This document shows positions 24,764 through 32,974 of a stretch of DNA of 39,102 bases, piece by piece. How positions within the stretch are numbered: position 1 is the first letter of the stretch; each line of letters starts with the position of its first letter. The translations under genes and the position numbers were made by a program. Origin of the DNA: CAZSTA01 sp964609495 [NCBI: uncultured bacterium] (GTDB taxonomy: Bacteria; CAZSTA01); contig CAZSTA010000008.1 of assembly GCA_964609495.1 (NCBI GenBank), positions 1-39,102 of the forward strand, in the 5' to 3' direction. The notes beneath the pieces were generated by a model. That model was not told the origin of the DNA. It did no database searches and was given only the letters and a program-made list of their open reading frames with translations.

Positions 24764-25351
24764 ATGTTAGTAGTAGATAAACCAGCACCAGACTTCGAAG
24801 GAACTGCCTATTTTGAAGGCAAGGTGACAAAAGTAAAACTATCCGATCACCGAGGCAAATGGGTATTGGTTTGCTTTTATCCAGGGGATTTTACCTACGT
24901 GTGTGCAACAGAAGTTGCTGGGATAATTAGGAATTATGAAAATCTAAAGCAGTTTGGGGGAGTGGGTATTGCCATCAGTGCAGATTCCGTTCATTCCCAT
25001 AAAGTTTGGGCAGAGACAAGTCCGGCCATAACTGCTGCTTTAAAGGAAACGGGGAAGAAGTTTCCTCCAATGCCTATGGTAGCCGACCCGACCTTCGAAA
25101 TCGGCGGAAAGTATGGAGTTGTAGATGAAGATCAAGGCATTGAGACCAGAGGAAGGTTCATCGTTGATCCTGACGGCATTCTTCGAGGTTACGAAGTGTT
25201 AAATGCTACTGTTGGTAGAAACTTGGAGGAAACCTTTAGGCAACTTCAGGCTTTTAAGTTTGTTCGAGAGACAGGCAAAGTTACTCCAGCTGGTTGGAAA
25301 CCCGGTGAGGAAGGGATAGAACCTACCATTGAAAATGCAGGAAAGATTTAG
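24764..25351 (+). CDS. Peroxiredoxin (AhpC/Prx1 type) lacking the C-terminal resolving cysteine
   Basis: A 195-residue thiol peroxidase that reduces H2O2 and organic peroxides. The peroxidatic Cys47 is in DFTYVCATE, a variant of the canonical DFTFVCPTE, and the conserved Arg is in ETRGRFIVDPDG. In 2-Cys AhpC/Prx1 enzymes a resolving Cys sits in the C-terminal VCPAGW motif. Here the motif reads KVTPAGWKPG, with Thr174 in place of Cys. The only other cysteine is Cys37 (WVLVCFYPGD), ten residues before the peroxidatic one. The enzyme is therefore either 1-Cys-like or uses Cys37. The ATG has AGGAGG 8 bases upstream. Its pairing with the DPSL gene and a strong terminator about 87 bases after its stop define a stress operon. 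Confidence 0.93.
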   Translation: MLVVDKPAPDFEGTAYFEGKVTKVKLSDHRGKWVLVCFYPGDFTYVCATEVAGIIRNYENLKQFGGVGIAISADSVHSHKVWAETSPAITAALKETGKKFPPMPMVADPTFEIGGKYGVVDEDQGIETRGRFIVDPDGILRGYEVLNATVGRNLEETFRQLQAFKFVRETGKVTPAGWKPGEEGIEPTIENAGKI

Positions 25352-25437
25352 TTGAATTCTTAATAATTACCGAAGCTAAAGCCTAATTTTTGCCATAGCT
25401 GAACGGCATTTGTTTACATTGTTAGTAGCTTGTAGAA

Positions 25438-25471
25438 GCCATAAGTCGGCCTGACTTATGGCAAATTTTTT
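25438..25471 (+). terminator. Rho-independent terminator after the peroxiredoxin gene
   Basis: GCCATAAGTC, loop GGCCT, GACTTATGGC form a perfect 10-bp stem, followed by AAATTTTTT. It is the cleanest intrinsic terminator in the window, placed 87 bases after the peroxiredoxin stop. Confidence 0.88.
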
Positions 25472-25528
25472 GGGATTCTCTCATTTAGATATAAAAATGA
25501 TATTAGCAGTGATCCGATTAGTAATGAC

Positions 25529-25534
25529 TATAAT
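25529..25534 (+). promoter_or_regulatory. Possible -10 box for mutS2
   Basis: TATAAT lies 57 bases before the mutS2 ATG, just after the terminator at 25438-25471. No good -35 hexamer is at the right distance (GCAGTG occupies the 17-base-spaced position), so this is weak. Confidence 0.3.
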
Positions 25535-25590
25535 ATTTTCAGAGATCTAATATCGGAGATCTTATGACAGAGGAGGAGTTCGATAGATAG

Positions 25591-27972
25591 ATGGATCAGC
25601 ATTCTATAAAGGTCTTAGAATTTGCTAAGATAAAGAATATGCTCGATGATTGTGCCACTTGTCAGTTGGGAAAAAGCCTTGTGCAAGAGATCGAACCTAT
25701 GACTGATATCGGGGCGATAAGAGAGGCTCAGCGGGAAACAACTGAGATGAGGGAGATAATGGAATATGAGGGAGGCATTCCGCTGGGAGGAATAAGGGAT
25801 ATTCGGGAAATGTTGCCCAAAGCTCAATTAGGTTCCGCTTTAGAGCCAAAGCAGTTATTAGATGTAGCCGATACGTTGAGAGCTTGCCGGAGGCTCAAAA
25901 ACTTCCTTATGCCTCTGAAGGAGAAATATCCTCTGATCGCCTCCTTAGCGAAGGAGATAGCGACTTTCAAGGGGATCGAGGATGAGATAGAGCGATGTAT
26001 AAGCGAATATGGAGAGGTTTTAGATTCGGCGAGTCCTCTGCTTAGGCGCATCAGATCTCAGATGCAGACGATCAATCAGCGGATACGCGATAAGCTCAAT
26101 TCCATGATCACCTCCTCTCAATATCAAGATGTGATCCAAGATCCAGTAGTTACCATCCGTAACGATAGGTTCGTCATTCCCATCAAGCAGGAACGAAAGG
26201 CGAACTTCAGGGGTGTTGTTCATGATAAATCGGCTAGTGGTTTGACTCTCTTCATTGAGCCGATGATCGTCGTCGATATGAATAACGAATTACGTGAGCT
26301 TTTGATAGAGGAACAGAAGGAGATTTGGCGGATATTGTTCGAGTTGACGCAGAAAGTCGGGGAGAATGCCGAGGCGATAGAGTCCAACCTCGAGTTACTT
26401 GCCCATATCGACTTCGTCTATGCGAAAGCACTTTTGAGCGAAAGAATGAGAGGATTCGAACCGATCTTAAACGATAGGGGATATATCGAGATAATTCAGG
26501 CTCGTCATCCCTTGCTCAACGTTGATTATATAGTTCCGATAGATGTCCATCTAGGAGATGATATCTCCACCCTGGTCATCACTGGACCAAATACTGGAGG
26601 AAAGACCGTTGCTCTAAAGACGATAGGTCTTCTCACGCTAATGGCTCAAGCGGGGCTTCACGTCCCCGCAGATCGGAAAACACAGTTAGCTGTATTTCAA
26701 GATATATTCGCTGATATCGGAGATGAACAGAGCATCGAGCAGAATCTAAGCACTTTCTCTTCGCACATAACTCAGATCGTAAGGATCTTTCGCGAGTTAG
26801 AGAATGAGCCTCGTCCTGCTCTCGTCTTACTCGACGAGTTAGGAGCAGGGACGGACCCCACCGAAGGATCAGCTTTAGCCATCTCGATTCTGGATCATTT
26901 TCATCAACTCGACTGGCGAGGAGTCCGAACGGTGATCACCACTCATCACGGAGCGTTAAAGAAGTTCGCTTACACTAGGGAAGGAGTGAAAAACGCTTCC
27001 GTGGAGTTCGATGTTGAAACCCTTCAACCCACTTATCGCCTTGTAATGGGATTGCCCGGAAGCAGCAATGCTCTCATCATCGCTTCTCATCTCGGGATGC
27101 CCGAGGCTATCATCGAATCCGCTAAGGAGTCCCTCGATAGCTCAGTCATCAAAGCTGAGGAGCTTATTCGAGGTCTTGAGCAGGAGAGGAAAGCTATAGA
27201 GAGCGAGCGGAGGAAGGTCGAAGCGACTCTAAGGGATGCGGAGATAATAAGGGGAAGAGAAGAAGAGAATTTACGCAAGTTAGAGGAGGAGAGGGAGAAG
27301 TTAAAGGATAAAATTATGAGGGAGATAAATGAGGCGGTGGCTTCTGCTAGAGAGGAGATGAGGAAACTCGTGGCGAAGTTACAGCGAGAAGGTAAAAGCT
27401 CTTTTATTCCCGCCACTAGAGAACAGATTGAAGGGCTTCAAAGGTCCATTCTAGAGAGATTAGAGAGGGAAGCGCCTTCTCGAAAGAGAGAGGAGGAAGA
27501 GAGTCCATCTGAGGAGATCAAGCCTGGAGATACAGTATTCATAGGAAGCCTTCGCCAAAAGGCGAATGTCTTGGAGGGGCCTAATGAACAGGACGAGGTT
27601 GTAATTCAGATGGGAGCTTTAAAGACGACCGTTCCTCTCGCTGATCTCAAAAGGGTAGAGGTCGAGGAGAAGAAACCCCAGGTGAGCATACCCCTCACGA
27701 ACTTTCGCTTCCGCGATGCTCCCCAGGTCTCTAATGAGCTTCACCTCCGAGGATATACCCAGGAGGATGCTCGATTTAAGATCGAGAAGTATCTGGATGA
27801 TGTTCATCTAGCAGGATTATCGCGGGTATATATCGTTCATGGAAAGGGAACAGGGACGCTGAGAAGGATGGTTCATGATTTCTTGAAGGATAGCCCCTTA
27901 GTGGAGAGCTTCAGATTAGGGGAGGATGGCGAGGGAGGCACAGGAGTAACAGTGGTGAAGATGAAGGAGTAA
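25591..27972 (+). CDS. mutS2: MutS2 ATPase/endonuclease with Smr domain
   Basis: A 793-residue MutS2. Residues 1-310 hold the lever/core region without the mismatch-recognition domain of MutS. The ATPase follows: Walker A TGPNTGGKTVALKTI (about 331-345), Walker B LVLLDELGAGTDPTEGSALA, and the signature STFSSHITQIVRIF just before it. A long charged coiled coil (about 510-630) leads to the C-terminal Smr nuclease domain (about 710-793) with NELHLRGYTQEDARFKIEKY and the HGKGTGTLRRMVHDFL motif. MutS2 acts on branched DNA and, in some bacteria, on collided ribosomes. Length is normal. It is followed by a hairpin terminator and converges with the PBP gene. Confidence 0.97.
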   Translation: MDQHSIKVLEFAKIKNMLDDCATCQLGKSLVQEIEPMTDIGAIREAQRETTEMREIMEYEGGIPLGGIRDIREMLPKAQLGSALEPKQLLDVADTLRACRRLKNFLMPLKEKYPLIASLAKEIATFKGIEDEIERCISEYGEVLDSASPLLRRIRSQMQTINQRIRDKLNSMITSSQYQDVIQDPVVTIRNDRFVIPIKQERKANFRGVVHDKSASGLTLFIEPMIVVDMNNELRELLIEEQKEIWRILFELTQKVGENAEAIESNLELLAHIDFVYAKALLSERMRGFEPILNDRGYIEIIQARHPLLNVDYIVPIDVHLGDDISTLVITGPNTGGKTVALKTIGLLTLMAQAGLHVPADRKTQLAVFQDIFADIGDEQSIEQNLSTFSSHITQIVRIFRELENEPRPALVLLDELGAGTDPTEGSALAISILDHFHQLDWRGVRTVITTHHGALKKFAYTREGVKNASVEFDVETLQPTYRLVMGLPGSSNALIIASHLGMPEAIIESAKESLDSSVIKAEELIRGLEQERKAIESERRKVEATLRDAEIIRGREEENLRKLEEEREKLKDKIMREINEAVASAREEMRKLVAKLQREGKSSFIPATREQIEGLQRSILERLEREAPSRKREEEESPSEEIKPGDTVFIGSLRQKANVLEGPNEQDEVVIQMGALKTTVPLADLKRVEVEEKKPQVSIPLTNFRFRDAPQVSNELHLRGYTQEDARFKIEKYLDDVHLAGLSRVYIVHGKGTGTLRRMVHDFLKDSPLVESFRLGEDGEGGTGVTVVKMKE

Positions 27973-27974
27973 AT

Positions 27975-28009
27975 AATAGAGGGCGTCAGTTTCTGACGCC
28001 CTTACTATT
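27975..28009. terminator. Bidirectional hairpin between mutS2 and the PBP gene
   Basis: AGGGCGTCAG, loop TTT, CTGACGCCCT form a perfect 10-bp stem, extended by AATAG/CTATT with a 2-base bulge. It starts just after the mutS2 stop. There is no long T-run, but the position between convergent genes suits a terminator for both. Confidence 0.75.
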
Positions 28010-28021
28010 CACTCTTTTCTC

Positions 28022-28150
28022 CCATGTATATCGCAGAATTCCTTCGGCACCTCGTCCAATCCATCTCTACTCGTCCGATTCCTCTGGTTTTCTATGTATA
28101 TCGCAGAATTCCTTCGGCACATCATCTATATCCATCTCTACTCGTTCGAT
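28022..28150. repeat. Imperfect tandem duplication at the 3' end of the PBP gene
   Basis: ATGTATATCGCAGAATTCCT occurs at 28024 and again at 28094. Similarity runs for nearly 60 bases (28022-28080 against 28092-28150), with a few substitutions and one indel. The inner copy encodes the last Cys motif of the PBP. The outer copy straddles and follows the stop codon in a shifted frame, so the present C-terminus (EESDE) arises at the junction. Confidence 0.85.
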
Positions 28151-30772
28151 CTCTTCTGCTGGACAGTAGATAGTGGCCAACTTCCCACTCGCCTTACATA
28201 TACTGACTTTTACTCTCTGACTATTTGCCGACTTTTTTACACTTGGTTTCTTCTTCTCTATCGTCTCAGTTGGGGAGGACTTCGCGATCTCCTTATCCTC
28301 CATTGACGAGGTTATGACCTTTAACTTATTGCTCTCTATCTTAGCGGAATCCTTAGTATCATTTTCAGAACGAGGGCGCTCATTAATATCTCCTTTAAGC
28401 ACGATCGGTAGAGGGGTCTCATCCTCTTTAGCGGAGGATATAGGTCTTTTTTTGGTGGGCGGTTTTTCGCTTTCCAGCCTAGGTCTAGGTTTAGCTGTCT
28501 CTAGCTTCTCGCCTGGAGGAATTGCTGAGGAATCTATTATGATCTCGCTTTCTTGCTCATTTCTCTTAAGATTAAGTTTAGTCGTAATGATCCTGATCTC
28601 GCTACTTCCCTCTTCCTCCTCAGAAGCGATCTCAATCGGTTTTGTATGGAGGTAGCAGGTCTCGGTAGGAACCTCATCGGGTTTGAACGATTGTTGAATG
28701 ATATTAGGGCAGTATTCACCTGCTAGCAATCCTGTATCTTGGCAGATGCTTACCTCAATCTCCTTCAGGCGATGCAGGTCGCAAGATTTGCGAGGCTCAG
28801 TGCCTCGAACAAAGGCTTGTTTGACCTTATCAGGACAAAGCTCAGTGGCCAACTTCCCCGTATCGGCACATATCGTAACCTCTACGATCGAGTCGGATTT
28901 GGGGAATTCGTTCTGGGGATATTTCTTGAGAGCCTCCTTCATAAATTCCACCCAAACCGGGATCGCGATATCAGCCGCGATCCCAGAGCGATATTTCTCA
29001 GTCAGAGGAGTTCGATCATCATTTCCGATCCATATTCCTGTCACCAACTCTGGCGAGTAGCCGATGAACCAAGCGTCCGCATAATCATCGGTCGTGCCAG
29101 TCTTACCTGCCAACAATCTTCCCTCTATACGAGCTTTCTTTCCATAGCCTCTCTCAATATAGCCTTCTAACATATCAGTCATGATATAAGCTGTCTCAGC
29201 GCTGATAGCCTCATAGTATCTATTCTCAGGAGCTTTATTATCCTCAAGAACATTGCCATAGCGGTCGATCACCCTGGAGATAGCTATCGGTTCAACTCTG
29301 ATCCCTTGATTAGCAAAGACAGCATAAGCTGAGGTCATCTCTAATAAAGTTACCTCTGAAGTTCCCAGGGATAGAGAAAGATAGGGTGAGAGCCTACTTT
29401 TGAATCCCAATCTCCTGGCATAGTCGATAGCAACATCGACCCCCATATCATTGAGAACCTCAGCCGCTACTGTATTTAAGGATAATTCCAATCCTTTGCG
29501 AATAGTTGTTGGTTTATAACGAAAAGTTCCCGAATAGTTTTGGGGCGACCATTTCTTACTATACGCATCACGGAAGGTTACCGGTTTATCCTCCACACTA
29601 TAGGCCGCGGTGGCAAAACCACTGTCGATGGCTGCGGCATAAATGATGGGTTTAAATGATGAGCCGGGCTGTCTCTCAGCCTGAATCGCTCGGCTGAAGA
29701 CGCTCTCATCGTAGTCCCTTCCTCCTACCAGAGCTCTAATGAATCCAGTCTTCACCTCCATAGCGATTAGAGCTCCCTGATCCTCTTTTATCACATTCTG
29801 AGCTAGAGCTTGCAGTTCAAGATCGACAGTAGTATAAACTTCAAGCCCCCCCCCATATACCTTTTTGGACCCATATCGATCGAGGATCAGGGAGAGAACA
29901 TAGGAAGTGAAATAGGGAGCTCGATATTGTTGGGGATTTTCCTCCTCCCTAACAGCATACTCTAGAGGAGTATTAAAGGCATTCTCTCGCTCCTCCTCCG
30001 TTATATATCTCTCCTCCACCATTTTCTTGAGAACTACTATCTGTCTTCCCCTCGCCGCCTCAGGATCGACAAAGGGAGAATAATTATGAGGGGATCTGAT
30101 TATACCAGCTAGCAGTGCGCTCTCTGCTAGATTCAGATCGCTTACGTGTTTGCCGAAATAGAGCTGAGATGCAACCTCGACACCATTGGCTCCATGCCCA
30201 AAGAAAATCTCATTTAAATATAACTCCAATATCTCGTCTTTGGTAAGCTTTCGCTCCAATTGGATAGCCAATAGAATATCCTTGATCTTCCTCGACATTA
30301 TCCTTTCGGGACTGAGGAGGATGTTCTTTGCCAACTGCTGAGTGATAGTACTACCTCCCTGAACCTCTTTTCCTCTCGCTTTTATCGTAATCCATATGGC
30401 CCCTATCGTTCTCTTGAGATCGAGACCATAATGGTGATAAAAACGCTTATCCTCGATAGCGATTACCGCGTGCTGAAGATACTTGGGGATATCTTTGAGC
30501 TTAATTGGTATCCGGTGCTCCTCGGCATGGAGTTCAGCTAGAACCTCTCCTCGAGAGGAATAGATGATGCTAGTTGCCTCTGGCTCATAGTTGAATATCT
30601 CATCAACTTCAGGTAGGTCCTTAGCATATCTGAAGATCACCAAAGCTGAGGCACTAAAAGCGATGATGAGGACAAAGAGGAATATAGCTCCAAATATCAG
30701 AAGAACCTTGGTTAGAGATTTCCTCTTCCTATTCTTCTTTATCTCCCGAGCGTTGTTCTTTCTAATTGCCAT
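28067..30772 (-). CDS. Class A penicillin-binding protein (PBP1A-like) with three C-terminal Cys/His motifs
   Basis: A 901-residue bifunctional peptidoglycan synthase. One membrane anchor (about 21-48) is followed by a GT51 glycosyltransferase with Glu107 in AIEDKRFYHHYGLD and QGGSTITQQLAKN. The transpeptidase has Ser371 in QPGSSFKP, SLN at 431-433 and KTGT at 557-560. After the transpeptidase come three motifs of the form C-x10-C-x17/19-C-x2-H, at 635-667, 677-709 and 859-893. The last two are separated by a charged, Pro-rich linker. Related Cys-motif tails occur in other class A PBPs, and their role (disulfides or metal) is unknown to me. The ATG has AAGGAG at good spacing. The promoter at 30865-30893 and a leader hairpin lie upstream. 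Confidence 0.96.
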   Translation of the reverse strand: MAIRKNNAREIKKNRKRKSLTKVLLIFGAIFLFVLIIAFSASALVIFRYAKDLPEVDEIFNYEPEATSIIYSSRGEVLAELHAEEHRIPIKLKDIPKYLQHAVIAIEDKRFYHHYGLDLKRTIGAIWITIKARGKEVQGGSTITQQLAKNILLSPERIMSRKIKDILLAIQLERKLTKDEILELYLNEIFFGHGANGVEVASQLYFGKHVSDLNLAESALLAGIIRSPHNYSPFVDPEAARGRQIVVLKKMVEERYITEEERENAFNTPLEYAVREEENPQQYRAPYFTSYVLSLILDRYGSKKVYGGGLEVYTTVDLELQALAQNVIKEDQGALIAMEVKTGFIRALVGGRDYDESVFSRAIQAERQPGSSFKPIIYAAAIDSGFATAAYSVEDKPVTFRDAYSKKWSPQNYSGTFRYKPTTIRKGLELSLNTVAAEVLNDMGVDVAIDYARRLGFKSRLSPYLSLSLGTSEVTLLEMTSAYAVFANQGIRVEPIAISRVIDRYGNVLEDNKAPENRYYEAISAETAYIMTDMLEGYIERGYGKKARIEGRLLAGKTGTTDDYADAWFIGYSPELVTGIWIGNDDRTPLTEKYRSGIAADIAIPVWVEFMKEALKKYPQNEFPKSDSIVEVTICADTGKLATELCPDKVKQAFVRGTEPRKSCDLHRLKEIEVSICQDTGLLAGEYCPNIIQQSFKPDEVPTETCYLHTKPIEIASEEEEGSSEIRIITTKLNLKRNEQESEIIIDSSAIPPGEKLETAKPRPRLESEKPPTKKRPISSAKEDETPLPIVLKGDINERPRSENDTKDSAKIESNKLKVITSSMEDKEIAKSSPTETIEKKKPSVKKSANSQRVKVSICKASGKLATIYCPAEEIERVEMDIDDVPKEFCDIHRKPEESDE

Positions 30773-30819
30773 ATATTATTTCTCCTTATGGGGAAGGGTT
30801 TAGTTATCACCATTCATAT

Positions 30820-30843
30820 CCCTCAAGCACCCCCTCTTGAGGG
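30820..30843. repeat. Inverted repeat in the PBP leader
   Basis: CCCTCAAG (30820-30827) and CTTGAGGG (30836-30843) are perfect 8-base arms around an 8-base loop. They lie between the inferred transcription start and the ribosome site of the PBP gene. It could be a leader hairpin controlling translation, or an operator. No known motif is recognised. Confidence 0.5.
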
Positions 30844-30864
30844 GTATATTGTAGTTCTGTTACT

Positions 30865-30893
30865 ATTATACCCATTAAGACGAGGAATGTCAA
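30865..30893 (-). promoter_or_regulatory. Sigma70-type promoter with perfect consensus boxes for the PBP gene
   Basis: On the minus strand TTGACA (30888-30893) is followed by a 17-base spacer and TATAAT (30865-30870), exact consensus for both boxes. Transcription would start about 85 bases before the PBP ATG. Confidence 0.8.
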
Positions 30894-30921
30894 GAAAAGT
30901 TCCCCAGTCGCGATGATTAGC

Positions 30922-30937
30922 GTGTCAAAAATGACAC
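30922..30937. promoter_or_regulatory. Perfect 16-bp palindrome, operator-like
   Basis: GTGTCA, spacer AAAA, TGACAC. It lies about 30 bases upstream of the -35 box of the PBP promoter. This is a position where an activator or a DNA-bending protein could bind. No specific factor can be named. Confidence 0.35.
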
Positions 30938-30987
30938 AGTGATATATCCCAGTCCCATCTAGCGAGATTAAGTAGTTTCATAACTTA

Positions 30988-31209
30988 TTATTCTTAGTTT
31001 TTCGCTAGGGAGTTCAAGATATAATTCTCCCTCACCCTATCCCACGAGGGGAGAGGGAACATCCAGATAAGCTTGCTCTCTTTAGTTACCCCTCACCCTA
31101 TCCCTCTCCCGCAAGGGGAGAGGGGATTCTTGAGACCTGCGATTCCTTTTAGTTCCCCCTCCCTTGACGGGAGGGGTTAGGGGAGGGTGATTTATATGAG
31201 TTCAAGATC
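30988..31209. repeat. Dispersed intergenic hairpin-rich repeat, copy 2
   Basis: Related to 5778-6011 in the same orientation. It shares ATTCTTAGTT, AACATCCAGATAAGCTTGCT, the CCCTCACCCTATCC blocks and the exit GGGAGGGTGATTTAT followed by TTCAAGATC. It carries an extra internal unit (CCCTCTCCCGCAAGGGGAGA) relative to copy 1. Together with the PBP promoter area it fills the 580-base gap 30773-31353. The remaining 31210-31353 shows only a weak CTCCC/GGGGAG hairpin and no gene. Confidence 0.75.
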
Positions 31210-31353
31210 TAATCTGCTCTCGAACATCTAAGACAGAACAGCTCGAAACTTTTTTGGGAGCTACTTGAAAGCTCACCAACTACTGATATTTTCTCCCTCA
31301 AGAGGGGAGATGAGGTTCACAATAATCTTAAAAGAGCAAATTATGTGCCAATA

Positions 31354-32508
31354 TTAATTATCTATCGCTTCTTCTGGTTCTTCTTCGCTCAGCTCCGTAA
31401 TGCTCCTTCTCCAATATTCGAACAACACCTTCAAGATAGCAGCCGTAGGAACTGCGATCAGAACGCCAAAGATCCCCAACAAACTACCACCAGCCAGAAT
31501 GGCGAAGATGATAATTAAGGGATGGAGGCTCACTTGTTTACCTAGGATCAAGGGAGATAAGAACCAGCTCTCAATCTGGTTTGCGCCAATGAAGATCAAA
31601 ACTATCCATACTAAATTCCAGATAGAGAAGGGAGGCGTTAAAGAAGCGATGAGCAGAGCAGGAATAATGGATATAACAGGGCCTAAATAAGGCACTATAT
31701 TTAGGATCATCGTCAATATACCGATAATGAGAGAGAATTTGACCCCTAATAGGGAAAGACCTAGAGCTACTAAAGAACCCACCATGAAGGAGACTAATAA
31801 TTGTCCTCGAATGAATCCGCCAAATATCTCATTTACTCTTCTTAAGAATTCAAGGAGATCCTTCTCGTATTTATCGGGGATAAGTTTCAGGATATCCTCT
31901 TTTATCTGGGCTATATCTTTGATCATATAGAAGGACAGAATCAAACCAAAGATGAAGGTGGCGAGAAGGTATATCATTCCTCGAATTATAAATACTCCTC
32001 CTTGAGTCAAAGCTAGAAGCACGACTCGTCCAGTATTTATGACTTGATTTATTAACTCTCCTAAGCCCTCGGAAAGGCTAAATTTGTCCTCGGCTTCCGT
32101 ATATATGTCTTGGATCGCTTTAAGCAGATCTTGCAATTGTCTCGGATAATCGGATAGGCTTTCGAGAAAGTTCCTAAGAGGGGGAAAGGTCCTTATAAGT
32201 TCGCTCAACTGCACGATTATATAGGGGATAATAGCTATAAATGTTCCCATCACAACGAGCATTATTATATAAGTGCAGAGGATAGCTAGTATTCGGGGGA
32301 ATCTCCTCTCTTCCAAGAAGGGCACTATAGGGCTAAATATGTAGGTGATGAGCATCGCTAGGATAAACGGAGAGAGAATCCCTCGAATTCTATATAATCC
32401 ATATAAGATAATTGCTCCTCCACCTATCGCCAGACCCCATTTTATTAATCTCTTTCGTCTAGCCTCGATAATTTCTGGATCTTCTTCCCTTTTCATCTCC
32501 ATATCCAT
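31354..32508 (-). CDS. AI-2E family transporter (PerM/YtvI-type permease)
   Basis: A 384-residue inner-membrane protein of the AI-2E (UPF0118) family, whose members include Na+(Li+)/H+ antiporters and putative autoinducer exporters. It has about eight membrane helices in the family's layout: two N-terminal spans around ILSPFILAMLITYIFSPIVP and an amphipathic periplasmic stretch (LRNFLESLSDYPRQLQDLLK). The conserved GGFIRGQLLVSFMVGSLVAL then leads to NIVPYLGPVISIIPALLIA and the final LLGIFGVLIAVPTAAILKVL. AGGAGG is directly against the first ATG, so translation more likely starts at the second ATG (32502). It is the last gene of a three-gene operon. The substrate is unknown. Confidence 0.92.
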   Translation of the reverse strand: MDMEMKREEDPEIIEARRKRLIKWGLAIGGGAIILYGLYRIRGILSPFILAMLITYIFSPIVPFLEERRFPRILAILCTYIIMLVVMGTFIAIIPYIIVQLSELIRTFPPLRNFLESLSDYPRQLQDLLKAIQDIYTEAEDKFSLSEGLGELINQVINTGRVVLLALTQGGVFIIRGMIYLLATFIFGLILSFYMIKDIAQIKEDILKLIPDKYEKDLLEFLRRVNEIFGGFIRGQLLVSFMVGSLVALGLSLLGVKFSLIIGILTMILNIVPYLGPVISIIPALLIASLTPPFSIWNLVWIVLIFIGANQIESWFLSPLILGKQVSLHPLIIIFAILAGGSLLGIFGVLIAVPTAAILKVLFEYWRRSITELSEEEPEEAIDN

Positions 32509-32538
32509 TCCTCCTCTTGAAGTGGAAAGTGGAAAAGC

Positions 32539-32973
32539 TTACAGGCCCTCATAGATTCGCCAAGCCTTTTCGATCACCTTCCTCGCCCCTATCGTTAAAT
32601 CTAAATCGTTTAATTCATCGCGCTCCACCCATTTGGCATCCGAGATATCAGAAGCTGACTTCAATCTCCCAGTTTCATAGCCGGCTAGAAAGCCAATTAA
32701 AATATAGTGATATTTCACTCGAGAACTCTCATCGTATATTATATTATCGACTACTTGAACTAACTCAAGGACCTCTATCTCGATTCCGCACTCCTCTTTT
32801 GCCTCCCTTTTCAGAGCCTCCCTAACTGTCTCTCCTAGCTCTACCATTCCCCCAGGGATGCTCCACTTCCCTTTACTTGGCTCTTTAGCCCTTTTGATAA
32901 CCAAGACTCTATTAGCCTCGATGATCACTGCGGCGACAGCCACTATAGGGTGAGCTGGATATTCCCTTTGCAA
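32539..32973 (-). CDS. Nudix hydrolase, ADP-ribose pyrophosphatase-like
   Basis: A 144-residue Nudix hydrolase that cleaves nucleoside diphosphates linked to another moiety. The Nudix box is complete at residues 42-64: Gly42, Glu48 (GMVELGE), then Arg56, Glu57, Glu60, Glu61 and Gly63 (KREAKEECGI). The preceding VLVIKRAKEPSKGKWSIPGG is typical of ADP-ribose and 8-oxo-dGTP type enzymes. The start is TTG at 32973, one base after the stop of the CBS gene, with AAGGAG 7 bases upstream inside that gene. The substrate is undetermined. Confidence 0.92.
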   Translation of the reverse strand: MQREYPAHPIVAVAAVIIEANRVLVIKRAKEPSKGKWSIPGGMVELGETVREALKREAKEECGIEIEVLELVQVVDNIIYDESSRVKYHYILIGFLAGYETGRLKSASDISDAKWVERDELNDLDLTIGARKVIEKAWRIYEGL

Positions 32974-32974
32974 A

